Positions 47,913 to 60,364 of a stretch of 64,000 nt of DNA are shown here, piece by piece. The notes below the pieces were generated by a model that searched no databases, was not told the origin of the DNA, and saw only the letters and a program-made list of their open reading frames with translations. The stretch's first letter is position 1, and the number at the start of each line of letters is the position of its first letter. The stretch spans positions 20,832,001-20,896,000 of the forward strand of contig OZ316892.1 of assembly GCA_973895155.1 (NCBI GenBank), written 5' to 3'. The position numbers were made by a program, and so were the translations under genes. The DNA is from Marsupella aquatica. Lineage: Eukaryota > Marchantiophyta.

Positions 47913-49824
47913 GTCTCCCAGTTTGGCGTTCTTGTCTTTTTGGCAGTGTGATCTATACAGTGTACTAAATCATTCAGTGTGAATGAAAATAATGAAAGTG
48001 AAGTGCACGGTTTCCAAGAAGGGATTCAATAGGGGGGTTATAGAGGACAGAGGAAATGGGGAGAGCCAGTACCAATGCACTAGGGTCAAGGAGACTTCCC
48101 TTTACAAACTCAGTAAAAAGTGTGAACCAATAGGAGCCCTTCATTAAAAATTTATTTTCCTGACAAAGTCAGATCTTTATGTCTCTTTTAATCTCAATTG
48201 TCCCTGCCTCAGCTGCCCAAAGTTGACCAAGATGAAAATTTGGGCACGCTATAACACTTATTAAAATTGGATATTAGCATAAAGATTTTGAGGAAACTTG
48301 AGGGTATAAATAAAATATATAAATATTTATTTCTTTTAAAAAAAAATTTTAAAAAATTAATTTTTTGTATCACTTGGTTGTGCCTGGAGTCTATTATCTT
48401 GTGTCTCCAATTTCTTGTGAAATGCACTGGTTATTGAACATCCATCACTATAATAACTTTACCTTGCCTTGTCATTTTATTCTCACATTGACATATCATG
48501 TATGTCACCACAGCGTCTTTTTCTCACCTTGTCATCTTTTTTCACCTCAAGGTCTTACCTTTATCTCACCTTGACATTTGTATCTCACTGTTAGATATTG
48601 CTCTAGTCTTGTGACTCATGAGCTAACCATAGTTAGTCTAACTCGGGTTAGGACTTAGCTAATGTTAGCAGTAGTGCTGTTGTGTCCAAAGCACCCAAAG
48701 CACCCAAAGCACCCAAAGAACTGAGCGCGCGCAACTATTTTCAAGAGTGGGAATTTTGAAAATACAGAGGGAAGTAGTTAAAGCCGTTTTACACTGTAAA
48801 TCACTCCTTATGGACCTGTAAACTGACTATAAACCATTGTAAAGCTGGTTTTTAGAACCTAGAGTGAACCCGAGTCAATTTGGATGGCCTTTGAAGTGCA
48901 AGGGTTGAATTTCAAAAATGAATTAGAAAGAAGGAGTGATCACATTTACAAGAGTGTAAGTCCTGACTTACAAACCCTATAAACAACTGTAAATGGGGTG
49001 CAAAGGAGGTGTAAACCAGCAATTTTACGCCCTTTCCAAGATCTGTAAGCCACCTTGTTGAGTAGTAGATTTTACCGGAAGGGCATTCTGAAATTGAATG
49101 CCAAACCCTGCAGGAAAAGGGGAACATATTGGGTATTTTTTTATTTGGGTACTTGTCAAAAAACATTGCCACCTAACATTAATTATCTACTGTGCATGAC
49201 AAATTCTAAAATGTGGTACCCATCTATTATTTTAGATTATCAAACCTATCCCTAAAGGTGGTACTTCTTTTGATACTTGTTTGGACAGAATTTTGGCTGA
49301 TGCTACCCAAATTCATCTGACTTTTGATAGGATATGGAATTGCTACAGTATGGCTTCAAGGGAATCCCAATGAAAATACTCATCCAAGATCGACTAGTTT
49401 TTTGTCCCACATCCTCTTGTTGGGTAGTGTGGTGTATACTGTACGTAGGACCACTAGACCCTAGACTAAAAGATATGCTTTGTTGATGCTCCTCAATGAC
49501 AAAAACAATGATCATGTCATTATAAATGACACCTTTGTCTATTTTGTAAACGCATGGATACAACTCCATTAATTTTTTAGTAGTAGATTTCCCCTTTCCA
49601 CTTAACATGACTGCATATATATAATGCATGTTAAGGCAATTTTTTGGGTGATGGGTTATTTCTCAAAACTATGTGTATGCACTAGATCAAAATTTGTCAA
49701 GACTCGCAGATTAGTCAAATGCATCAATTAAATGGTATCATTCAGTGACGGTATCATAGTCATATTCATTCCAAAATTAATGCTATAGTTATATAACTCT
49801 TGCACTAAGAACCACCAATAAATA
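47913..49824. other. intergenic DNA, no gene recognised
   Basis: AT-rich sequence with short ORFs only. AAGCACCCA is repeated three times near 48690-48716, and CTCACCTTG(T/A)CAT-type words recur between 48470 and 48590. Nothing else is supportable. Confidence 0.5.
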
Positions 49825-49857
49825 AGAACAAGTATAGTGCCCCGCACCCTTCACATG

Positions 49858-51491
49858 CACTAGTACATATTAAGCTGATTTCCAATGCTCAATTTTTGCG
49901 AACAATCGGCGTCCGATTCTTTTAGCATCGGAAATTCCGATTATCAAAAAATGGCAATATGCCATACTCTCGGCTTCGGATATCTTCATTTCCGATATAT
50001 TGACAACGGAACCTTTCCGATGCGTTAAAAAACGGATCATATCCGTTAGAAAACACATCGGATCCCTCAACAGAAACTTTGATTGATATGTTTGATGTTT
50101 TTTGTAACGAAAATGATGTGCGTTACAATATTGATCGGAAACTTTCCGTAGTTAATAATAACGGATATTATATCCGATTGTGCTAACATGGCAAAGTCCG
50201 ATGTTGGGAGAATGGGAAAGTCCGATGCTGGGAGTATGGGAAAGTCCGATGCTAGAAGAATGGGAAAGTCCGATGCTGGAAGAATGGGAAAGTCCGATGC
50301 TGGGAGTATGGGAAAGTCCGATGCTAGAAGAATGGGAAAGTCCGATGCTGGGAGTATGGGAAAGTCTGGTTATGACAAAAAGAAAATTTTTGATTGTGTT
50401 AGAATGAAAAGTTTTGATGTGTTAGATGGGGTATGTGGTTGCACCGACATACTCTTCCCAAAAGATGCAATCATTCTTGCATGCATGAATAACTTCATAC
50501 TTGAGGCAAATGGACTTGAGTGTTGTTTTTGCCTCATTCCAAGACCCAACATATTGTTCCCTTACGGAAATATGTGCTCAACATGCCAAGTCCAAAATAC
50601 ATCATCTAGAAGGAGGTTGTTTGTCCCATGTAGTCTTTGTTGCAAGTCCAACAACAACATAGTTGATAAAAGATGAGACAATCAGGAGCCATTGACGCTG
50701 AGGCTTTGGAAGGACCAAAATATCATCCATAACTAATAAGCCATAATTATCCCATATCAAATCTAATGAAGGAGGGCTTTACTATCGATGAATGACCCCT
50801 GCCAGATTTCTATTGGTTTCTCCTAGGGGAATGTAATAGGGTAACTAGAATAGGTCACTTGATGCAAAGATCTAATCTCATGATAGAGAAAAATGGATCA
50901 AGAATGGGTCCAAATTATGGGTCTTAGTAAACTCACAAGTGTATAAAATCCCCAAACACTCTAAGTCAAACAACAAAAGTGCTAAGCTTGCATGTACAAT
51001 GTAAGGAATAAGAACCACAAAGTTAAGCTCATGTTGGAGGAATAGCAATTGGGATGGGTGACCAATTAGTTGAGAAAATTTGAAGAGTTCACATGTCAAG
51101 GGAGATGGTCACCTAGCTCATAGTTCCAAATGAAAGTAGAAACCCAATTAAAGGAAGAGATGGGTGACCTGAGCATGTCGCGTCCGCTGAAATGCATATC
51201 CCATTTTGATTGCTTCGGACTTTCCCATTCTCCTAGCATCGGACTTTCCCATTCTCTCACCATCGGACTTTCCCATTCTCCTAGCATCGGACTTTCCCAT
51301 TCTCCCACCATCGGACTTTCCCATTCTCCCACCATCGGACTTTCCGATAGAAGTCCGATTGTCGATATCCGATACTATTAAAATGGCATGTTGCGATGCT
51401 AGTAGTATCGGATATATGGTTTTTCAAATTTTATTTTACAAAGGCGTCCGATGTGGAGAGAATCGGAAAAAGGAGGTAAAATGTACTAGTG
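49858..51491. mobile_element. non-autonomous CACTA element, copy 2, 1634 bp, inverted relative to copy 1
   Basis: It has identical termini (CACTAGTACAT / ATGTACTAGTG) and the same interior as copy 1 in reverse orientation. Its own 3-bp target duplication is ATG at 49855-49857 and 51492-51494, distinct from the TTA of copy 1, which proves two independent insertions. Its left 24-bp array has eight units against seven in copy 1, and most units retain TCCGATG. The site of insertion is the header of a tandem unit; joining the flanks restores a sequence resembling the headers at 53439 and 54014. Confidence 0.95.
50188..50676 (+). CDS. ORF through the 24-bp array of CACTA copy 2 (162 aa), unknown
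   Basis: The frame is the same as the ORF in copy 1: octapeptides of the type MGKSDAGS followed by the cysteine-containing tail with CVRMKSFDVLDGVCGC and CQVQNTSSRRR. It is one octapeptide longer than in copy 1. There is no recognised domain, and a coding role is unproven. Confidence 0.3.
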   Translation: MAKSDVGRMGKSDAGSMGKSDARRMGKSDAGRMGKSDAGSMGKSDARRMGKSDAGSMGKSGYDKKKIFDCVRMKSFDVLDGVCGCTDILFPKDAIILACMNNFILEANGLECCFCLIPRPNILFPYGNMCSTCQVQNTSSRRRLFVPCSLCCKSNNNIVDKR

Positions 51492-54420
51492 ATGGGTTCC
51501 GTGGTGTATGTAGATCTCCACAACACTTTGAGGCCCACCTTTAGACCCAGTCCCAAATGGGCCATTTTTTGTGGTCTTAAATGACATCATGAAGGACCCC
51601 TCTAATGACCACATATGCAGTCATTTGGCTCATATGACCTCCAATGTGACAGCTCTAATGACCATTTTTCATATCACTGGCATTTATGACACCCCATTGT
51701 TCACAAATGACCCAATAAAGGGCCATCTGTAGAGCCCCTTCTATATTCCTTTGCAAAATGAAAATAATATTTCAACCCCTAACACCCCACAAACACCACC
51801 AAGGCAAACACAGGGACGACACCCTTCCATTGGTGTGGCAACACCCCTAGTAGAGACAAAATTCAGTTCCATTTGCCTTTAGATGAGGTGATATCCCTAT
51901 TTTGTGACACTTTTGGCATATCCCTCTAAAGTGGTATGACTTGGGAGTGATTTAATTTCCCCAAAAATTTGCATCATGCCTTTGTGTCCAGCAATTAAAA
52001 AGCTAGACAGTAAGTCAAATGAAATTTACAAGTTCGTACATAAATATAAATGTACTTTTGACTCAATGGACCTTCACTCATCATGGCCTACAAAAAGCTC
52101 CTAGAACCACAAGCTAGGGTTATTTGTGCTGGTCCATAATGACACCATGAGGGACCTCTCTAATGATCACATATCCATTCATTTGGTACATATGACCTCC
52201 AATATGACAGTCAAAATTACCCCAATTTGAGTCATTTTCATAATGACACACCATTGTTGCATATTGACCAAATAAAGATTACAATAACTCCTCAGAATGC
52301 CCCATCGCTATTCATTTGCAAAACAGAGTATCCCCCATCCAAAACACCAATACAAATATCACATAGTTACATGGAATGATGATGTCCAACCCTCCATTCT
52401 TGTTGCACTACCTCTTGGAGAGACCAACAAAAAAGGGTTCCATTTGCCTTTGGATAAGTGGTATCCATTGATTGTCACTTTTTTGGCAAATCACTCTAGA
52501 GTCATACTACTTGGGAGTGATTTCCCCAAGATTGCATCATGCCTTACGTAAATGCAAAACTATGCGTCAAAATTAATTATGGTGCACTAGTGGTAGGAGA
52601 ATAGTAAATATAGTGTTCCACACCTAGTGTCCGAGGGGTTGTCAGCTCTATGTAAAGCCACATGGCACTCTAGGGCCCATCTTCAACCTCTAGCCCCAAA
52701 CTGGTCATTTGTGCTAATCCTGAATGACTACACAAGGGACCCCTCTAATGACTACAAATACATTCTTTTGACACATATGACATCCCATATGACAATTGCA
52801 ATGACCCTACATGTAGTCATTGGTAATTATGACATGCAATGGTTCACAAATGACCGAATGAAGACCCTTTGGGGGTTTCACTTTCACAAAAATGGCACAT
52901 CGATCATGTGCGACAAAGTATATGGTCATTTTATTGGTTTGAAGGGAAGACTTAAGAATTTTCTGAGAAGAAAAATTGGGTCTTTTAAATCAAATATTCC
53001 AACTTTATAGGGGTTGAAAATTAAATATTTTTTCTTACATTTTAGGGGGTCCAAGGCCTAAAATGTCACAGGTGATGGGGAGGCATCCATATAATGAGAC
53101 CCCCGAGGAAGGCTCTAGTACCTCCAAAGCGAGCCCAATCTATATTCCTTGCAAAATTGGAATATTCCTACTCTCTACCTCAAACCCGCACACACACCCT
53201 AGAGAGCGAAGCACTACGACCTTGCCCATTCCATTGATGTTGCACTATGTACCTCTTAGAGAGACCAAAAAATGTTTTAATTTGCATTTGGATAAGAAGG
53301 TACCATCCATAATGACACTTTGGCACTCGCTTTGGCAAATCCCTCCAAAGTTGTATGACTTGGGAGTGAGTTTTCCAAAGTTGCATCATGCCTAAAGTAA
53401 ACACAAAAACATGGCTCCAAAATATTTATAGCGCAACTAGTGGTCAGAGAATGACGAGTATAGTGTCCCGCACCTAGTGAAGGGGTTGTCAGCTCCATGT
53501 AGGGCCCCATGGCACTCTAGGGCCCACCTAAATCTCCTAGACCCAACAGGGTCATTTATGCTAGTCCATAATGACACCATGAGAGACCTCACTAATGACC
53601 ACATATGCAGTCATTTGGTCCAAATGACCTCCAATATGACTGCCAAAATTACTCTTACTGCAGTCATTGGCACTAATGACACACCATCACTCCAAAATGA
53701 CCCAATGAAGATTACAACACCTACTCACAATGCCCCAACACTATTCTTTGCCAAACGGAGTATCCCCATCAAACACCAACACAAAAATCACACAATTACA
53801 TAGAAGGAGAACAATCTTCCATTGGTGTTGCACTACTTCTTGGAGAGACAAAACAAACGGCTCAATTTTCCTTTGGAAATGATGGTATGACTCTATGGTG
53901 ACACTTTTGGCAAATCACTCCAAAGTTGTATGACTTGGGAGTGATTTCCCCAAGGTTCCATCATGCCTTTGAAAGTAAACACAAAAACACGGCTTCAAAG
54001 TGCTAATGGTGCAACTAGTGGTTGGAGAATAGCAAATATAGTATTTTGCACCTAGTGGAGGGGTTGCAAGCTGTATGTGGGGCCACATGGCACTCTAGGG
54101 AAGTTTAGCCCCAAATTGGTCATTCATGCTTGTCTTCAATGACTGCACTAGGGACCCCTCAAATGACAACAAGTCCAGTCATTTGACTTATATGACATCC
54201 CATATGACCATTTCAATGACCCTACTTGTAGTCATTGGCACTTATGACACGACTTTGTTAAAAAATGACTCAATGAAGGTCCTAGTATCTCCAGAGAGAG
54301 CCCACTCTAGAGGCCTCATTCACAATTGGGTGTACCTCAAAGGATTCACTTTTAGGACTCAAAAACATGCTTTTTTAGTGAAAAATGACTTTCGTAACAT
54401 GGAAAAAGGTTCATCATGAT

Positions 54421-55642
54421 TTTATCTCAAGACATTTAAGGACTATTTTACATGGTGTAACCTACCTCACCATGTAGATACATCAAGTTTTCAACTGTTT
54501 TAAGGGATCCTGTTATTGATGGCCCTAAATAAGCCAAAATTACTGATTATTTTTGTCCTGTACATAAAGGTTTAGTGTGTGTCACTATTTAAGTTTTGAA
54601 ATATAAGATTATGCTATTAGTATGCATGCTTTGGTAAAATTTCATTGTCAAAAATGCATTTTTTAGAGTCCTTTTGAGTCCTGAAATGATGTGACCCGTT
54701 GCGTGACAAGTCCTTTTATCAATCTTTGAAGGACATATAAGGAAAGCTTCAAAGTCTCAAATGCTAGATAGTTTAATGAATGTTACCAACCTATAGGATG
54801 TTTATTAAGTATAGTACATCAAATTTTCTATATCATCTCATTACACCCTACACAAGGAAGATCTGCAAGGTTAGGAGTTTGAAAGAGGGGAATATAGGGG
54901 GTAAGTAGGGAAATTAATCCCAACGTACCTCATGCTCCCCGCCCCCTTACTATTGGGGGTAATTTCCAGAAGATGAGTTGGGAATTCATTCCCCTCTTAT
55001 CAAAGCGATTCAGGGTAAGGTATTTGTCCCATATTTAGTAGGGAACCAAATCTCCTTGTAGTGGACGGGCTGCTATGCTTGTAAATTACCTATGTCCCTA
55101 GGGTAATCATTCGGTGTGTCTTGCAAGTGCATAACCTAAACCCTAAACACACACAAAAGAACACAAGAAAGAATACCAAAGAAACAGTGGACATGAGAAA
55201 CAGTGGACATGATTCAAAGATGAAGTGTTCAATTCATAATGCTCCCGCGGGAGGCTCGAACAGGTACATATGTGGCAAGGAAAGACCCACTCAGGCTCTG
55301 TCCTCCTAGTCTCATCGTTGTCCCGCTGCACTAAAATCACAACGGGAGGAAACGAGAGTGGCACTGACAAGTAAACGAATAGTAAGAGTGTCACTGCCTA
55401 ACTGACTCAAGCACCAAAGAGAACCTTAGCTAAAACTCATCTAGCTACTCTGATGCATTGAACCTCTGCTGCCGATTCTCTCCCAGTATGAACTCCAGAT
55501 TTTGTTCCATGTTATCTTTTTTCCCGGTTGCACAGCCATACATGATGTCCCTGATCATCACTCATTTTTTGTTCTGCACAAAACATGCAACATGCGTACA
55601 ATTAGAGACCACATATATGGAATTCATAATTCATCATTACTA
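54421..55642. other. intergenic DNA, nothing recognised
   Basis: No long ORF, no repeat structure apart from a short AACAGTGGACATGA duplication near 55185-55212, and no RNA gene that I can support. Confidence 0.5.
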
Positions 55643-55755
55643 GTGAGTGCGTGCAGGAATTGTTAGGCAAAGCACGCGAACTGAAATACCCCAATAATAC
55701 CCCATACACAAAGTGACTTTATTCACCTTGCAGTCCATGCAAGCACTTCTAATCT
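55643..55755 (-). repeat. duplicated piece of SNF2 gene intron and exon end
   Basis: This segment matches 56548-56690 over about 110 bp, allowing for a shorter ACCCCAATAAT run. It contains GAATTGTTAGGCAAAGCACG, then CCCCATACACA and CACCTTGCAGTCCA(T/C)GCAAGC, that is, the intron plus the end of the exon encoding the first RING cysteines. Here it sits directly after the last recognisable helicase exon, so the original 3' end of the gene has been replaced or displaced by a rearrangement. Confidence 0.85.
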
Positions 55756-58700
55756 TACCTGCAGCTCCAAAATCTTCAACTAAATCGAATCTTCGGCGAT
55801 AAACCTGACGACTTTCACCGGCCTTGTTTGCCCTATACGATGTGACCGATCAACAGCCTGGTCCTCTACCGTGGGATTCCACCACCCGTCTACCATAAGA
55901 ACATGTGTAGCCTCAGTGATGTTGAGTCCTGTGTTTGTTGCCATCAAGGACAAGAGGATAATGCTGATCTGCATGAAATGAGTAGAAACAGTTTAATTAG
56001 AATATAAAGAGTTTACCCTTTGAACAAATACAGACACCGATCTGCACGGATAATGACGGTTGTACCTCTGGGGTCGTCTTGAAATCATTCAAGGCTTGTT
56101 CTCTGACATTGGAATTCATTCCTCCATCAATCCTTGTGAACTTTAGACCAGCCTTCAGAATGTGTGGCTCAAGCATGTCGAGACACGAAGTCCATTGTGA
56201 GAAAACAAGAGCCTTCTGCCTAGGCACAAAGCTTTCGCTGCTGCCCTGTCCTGTAGTGTCCAGCGGAATCGACTTCAGGTATTCCAAGACTGCATCAAAT
56301 TTTGGAGGAGGTGGGTGTTGGACATCATATTCTCTTCGCGCCTTCCCTTTTGACTCTGCACCACCATTCACTAGCCTCAAATCAGCTGGCCTGTATAGGA
56401 CCTGGGCTGTCACGTATTTTGAACATTTTGCTGATTTGCAGGTTCCAGCTTCCCGGTCTATTGCACAAATGCCACAGTATACATGGCCACAACCAGAAAT
56501 CTGAAATGGACTTCCAATCAAGCCCCCCTGCACAATCCAACCGTTAAAGTGAGTGCGTGCAGAAATTGTTAGGCAAAGCACGTTAACTGAAATACCTCAA
56601 TCATACCCCAATAATACCCCAATCATACCCCATACACAGAGTGATTGTACTCACCTTGCAGTCCACGCAAGCACTTCCAATCTTCAATTGCTGAAACTCT
56701 GACACGAGTCGGGCTCGTTGAGGCTCACTAAGGGGCGTTCTTTGCACTTTGTTCCCGATCTCCTCTTTGCGAATTTTACATAAGGAAGGAAGTTTCGGGT
56801 GCACTGCAAATTGTCGCAACCGGAGCAGAATGCTCAACACATTCGATAAGGCACCTCTTTCGGCGTCACGGAATTCCTACAACATTACAGGCACATTAAT
56901 TGCCACCGAACAGACACCTTCAAGGGATCAAATTGAACTCTCATACGTCTTTAACATTGGGGATTATTAAGAGCCTTACGTACCTTGTATAACTCCTTAC
57001 TCTTTTCCTCCTGATCAAAATAAGCGTTTCGTTCTTGCTGTGTTCTCCATTCAACAATTTGCACCTCGATCGTCTTAGGGGGCAGTGGGAGTATGCCTGC
57101 ATGTAAGCACAGTGGCAGGGTAAATGCACAATTGATAAAGAAATTAGGCTTGGGATTAAACAAAGTGAACTCTACCATGATATATGCATGCACGCTTACT
57201 TTTGTCTCTCCTGAGCGCAATCGCAACCAAGTGTTTTGAGAGGATGCCATTCGCTATCTTTGGCCTTGTCTTCAGCAGCTTCTTTAACTGCGAGAATTCC
57301 TTCCACTCTCCTAGAGGATAATACCTCATAAAACTGAAGTAAGGAAATAGATCAGAAGCCTCGTTCTGTATGGGTGTACCGCTTAGGCACCACCTCCTCT
57401 CTGCCTTGAGACAACGCGAGGCCTTGAAATTTTGACTAGTTTTATTTTTCATAACATGACACTCATCCAGGACTACTCTAAGCCAACTAATCTTAAACAA
57501 TGGACCTGCAAGTCTAGGTTTTTTTACAGGTCTCTTCATACTCCCTTTTGGCACGCTGGACGTCTTTGGAGCAATGGGAGACTCCCCTGTCATGATTGAG
57601 TACGTAGTGACAAACCACGTCATGGCTTGAAATAAAGTTGATGTCTTTATTCCTCTTGTTGTGGTAGAGGAGGACCTTCACTTTTGCTATCTTGGAGGTC
57701 CTTGCAGCTATTTCTTGGCCCCATTGAATCACCACGCTGGCTGGACAAACAACTAGAGTTGGCCCACACTTATGAGGGCGATTCGCGAGAAATAGCGCTA
57801 TGACATGCATGGTTTTCCCCATTCCCTAAAAAAATCCAAGCCAAGAAACGGTCAGGGACCCACTCACTTGCAGACAAGGTGCGCGCGTACCCCTAACATA
57901 CTCCAAAAATACCCCCAAAGTATCCCGCTGAATGAAAATAATGAGTGCGACTTCGGCTTAATTTGGGGGCTTTTGTACCTGGTCATCCGCCAACATCCCA
58001 CCAATTGGAGAGCTTTTTCCGGATTTGCGTTCCAACATCCATGCAAGACCAATCCGTTGGTGTGGATATAGAGCTGTAGTCATTGTACCAGGTGGAGGGC
58101 ATGCCTCCTCTGTCAAGTGAGACCCTTGGATATCAATCTGCGGATCCCGCGCACAGCCAAGTTAGATATGCTTGAACATTGTTTCTGAAAAAACAGTAAT
58201 CACACAACAAAAAAAAAATTGCTAACCTTTCCACTCTCTGTGGCACACTCTTCCCAGTGAATGTCTTGTTCTGAATGCTCGTCATCCTCCACTTCATCTT
58301 CTTCTTCTTCTTCCTCTACCTCTTCCTCTTCCTCTTCCTCCACTTCGATAGCCCTCCTCTTCGCTGGTGAGTGACTGCCACTCGGAATAGAGTCCTCTCG
58401 CCCTCTCTTTGAAGCACGAGGCAAATTTGGTTGTCGTGAAATGTGACTCGTCCTAGCCTCCCATCCCGGACTCTTAGTTGGAACATGAAATAGAACAGAA
58501 ATTGGAGGTGACCCTGGTACTTCTGATGCAATTGCACCCGACGATTTGTCCTCCTCTGTAGCTGAGACCTCTACTTTTGATGTTGGTGCAGCATTTGGTG
58601 CCTCTCCTTCTAAAAGTGACATCTCTTCTTCTGATGCCGGTACCTCTGCCAGTACTGGTGGTGCGGCTGCCTGTAACTCTACCAAAACTGGTGAGTCACC

Positions 58701-60364
58701 TCCACTCGACATAGACTCCTCTTGCTGTATCTTTGAAGTAGGATAATGAATTGGGAAAGTACCTGCTTCTGCTGGTGCTGCTACTGGTACCTCTACTATA
58801 GCTGGAACACCAGGATAATAAATTGGGAAAGTACCTGCTTCTGTTGCTGCTGCTGCTGGTACCTCTACTATAGCTGGAACACCAGAAACTGGCGGTAACT
58901 CTGAAATTGGGCTACGCTGTGATGCCTCTGCATCATAACCTGCATGTACCCTGGCACCAAGACCTACCAGAACCTCACAACATCTCTCGTCACCTCCGCT
59001 CTCACCTTCTCCACTCGATGTCTCACTGCCAACTTATTCTGAATGCAACCCAACCTGCCTTTCCAATTCTAATATGCGGACTCTCTGTCTGTCGTTTTCT
59101 TTCATCAAATCAAGGACCAATTTTTTATGATTCTCCACTGCTTCTCGTAGCATGTCCGATTTTTCTGCAAGATCAACCTCTAGCGCACGTATGTGCTGTG
59201 ATAGAACACGCATGCACTCTGGCACAGAGGGTGGCGATTTGTGCTCACCCTGAGGACATTTCTGTTCATCCCTGGAGAATTGGGGCGCAACCTCTGATGG
59301 CTGCCCCTCACCGTCAGACACACCATCCCCTTCCTTGTCCTCTCGTGAGCCATCTTCTCCTTCCTCGTCCTCTCGTGATCCGTCATCCCCTTCCTCGTCC
59401 TCCTGTGAGCCACTGTCCCCGTCCTTGTCCTCTTCTGAGCCAGCCTCCCCTTCCTCCTTGTCGTCCTCCTCATGATCATCTTCGTGTTGTTCGACCATAA
59501 GCTCCTCCAGCGAATACCCGTAGTGTACAAGAATCTGCGTTATAGCAGTGCCACAGTAGCAAGGAAGTCGTTTGTCTACGACACCATTCTTCGATAGGTG
59601 TGACTTTAACCTGAGGATCTCACTCGTCAGATTATCGTACACCAAATGTGCCCAATCGGGCTTCACCACGGGAGTTTCAGCTCCTCTAAAACGATCACGT
59701 ACCCTAATCGTATCCCACCAATACGCCCAGTATACCCACATGTCTTTTGAGGTGACTTGAGTGGGTTTGCTCTTGCCTGAGAGCAATTCAGAAATCGCCC
59801 TGATTATCCCACACCACTGCATATATGGCGCAGTGATTTTGTCTAGACTGTATGGGTTGCCTTTCGTCTTGGCAGAAAACATGGAATTTAGTTGACCTTG
59901 GACCAACCCAGGTTTAAATCGGGCCCATTCTCCAGACGGAAAAGCAAATGCAGCTCGCAATACCTCTCTGTTGAATGTGTGAGTTGCACCCCGGAATGAC
60001 ACACAGTTTTGACCTTGATCATACCCTACTGCGAACTCCTTTACAGCAGGAATTGCAACTCTGGGCCAGTCGAGTTCAAAACATGGAACCAAACCAGCTT
60101 TTCTAGCTAAATTATGGTCTGCAGGGGCCATCCCTAGATAATGCCGTATTACCCTCCCCAAGCATGACTTCCAAATCGTCTCCGTCACGACTGTACAAAC
60201 AAAGCAGGCCTTAGTTGCGCCATTCTAACAATCGATCAATATACTTCATGCGGAATTAAGAACCAAAGGAGTTGAGTGAAAGAGGGGTACATACGATCTG
60301 TGATATCCTCGTCGCTCTGCATCAACAATGCGACCGGCGCTGGACGATCATGTTGACGAACCAT
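55752..60364 (-). pseudogene. SNF2 helicase with embedded RING finger, spliced to a transposon-protein-like N-terminus
   Basis: Exons on the minus strand join in phase: 60364-60295, 60190-58227, 58137-57979, 57825-57200, 57096-56984, 56876-56655, 56527-56066 and 55968 to about 55752. Helicase motifs are MLADDQ/GMGKT (split by an intron), DECHVMKN, LSGTPIQNE, RINGs CVDC...CGHVYCGIC...CKSAKC, VFSQWTSCLDML and DRSHRIGQTRPV. ADDQG plus RING is typical of the CHR27/28-Ris1/Uls1 group, which remodels chromatin and in Arabidopsis acts in RNA-directed DNA methylation. The 654-codon second exon carries a domain resembling putative plant transposon proteins (CVSFRGATHTFNREVLRAAF), then coiled coil, acidic and proline-rich stretches. 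Damage: in-frame TAA at 59034-59036, one extra T near 57613-57616, TAG at 55780-55782, and a rearranged 3' end. It is probably a pseudogene, or part of an element. Confidence 0.75.

Larger units (their letters stand above)
49825..54420. repeat. diverged tandem family, about five units, first one split by a CACTA element
   Basis: Units share a header (TATAGTG(T/C)(C/T)CCGCACC, then GGGGTTGTCAGCTC(C/T)ATGT, CATGGCACTCTAGGG) and a body with AATGACACCATGAG(G/A)GACC, CATATG(A/C)AGTCATTTGG, GACCTCCAATATGAC, TGGCAAATC(C/A)CTC and CTTGGGAGTGA(T/G)TT. Headers occur at about 49830, 52590, 53439 and 54014; an additional body copy starts near 52080. Unit lengths vary from about 480 to 850 bp. No domain is visible. 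The AGTCATTTGG/AATGACC wording is highly repetitive inside each unit. The family could be a satellite or the internal tandem of an unrecognised element. Confidence 0.75.

Noticed and set aside
50188-50380. CRISPR-like array (24-bp direct repeats)
   Set aside because: Units are contiguous with no unique spacers, lie inside a CACTA element with target duplications, and the genome is a plant.
19523-51491. The two CACTA copies as LTRs or arms of one 32-kb element
   Set aside because: Each copy has its own distinct 3-bp target duplication, so they are separate insertions.
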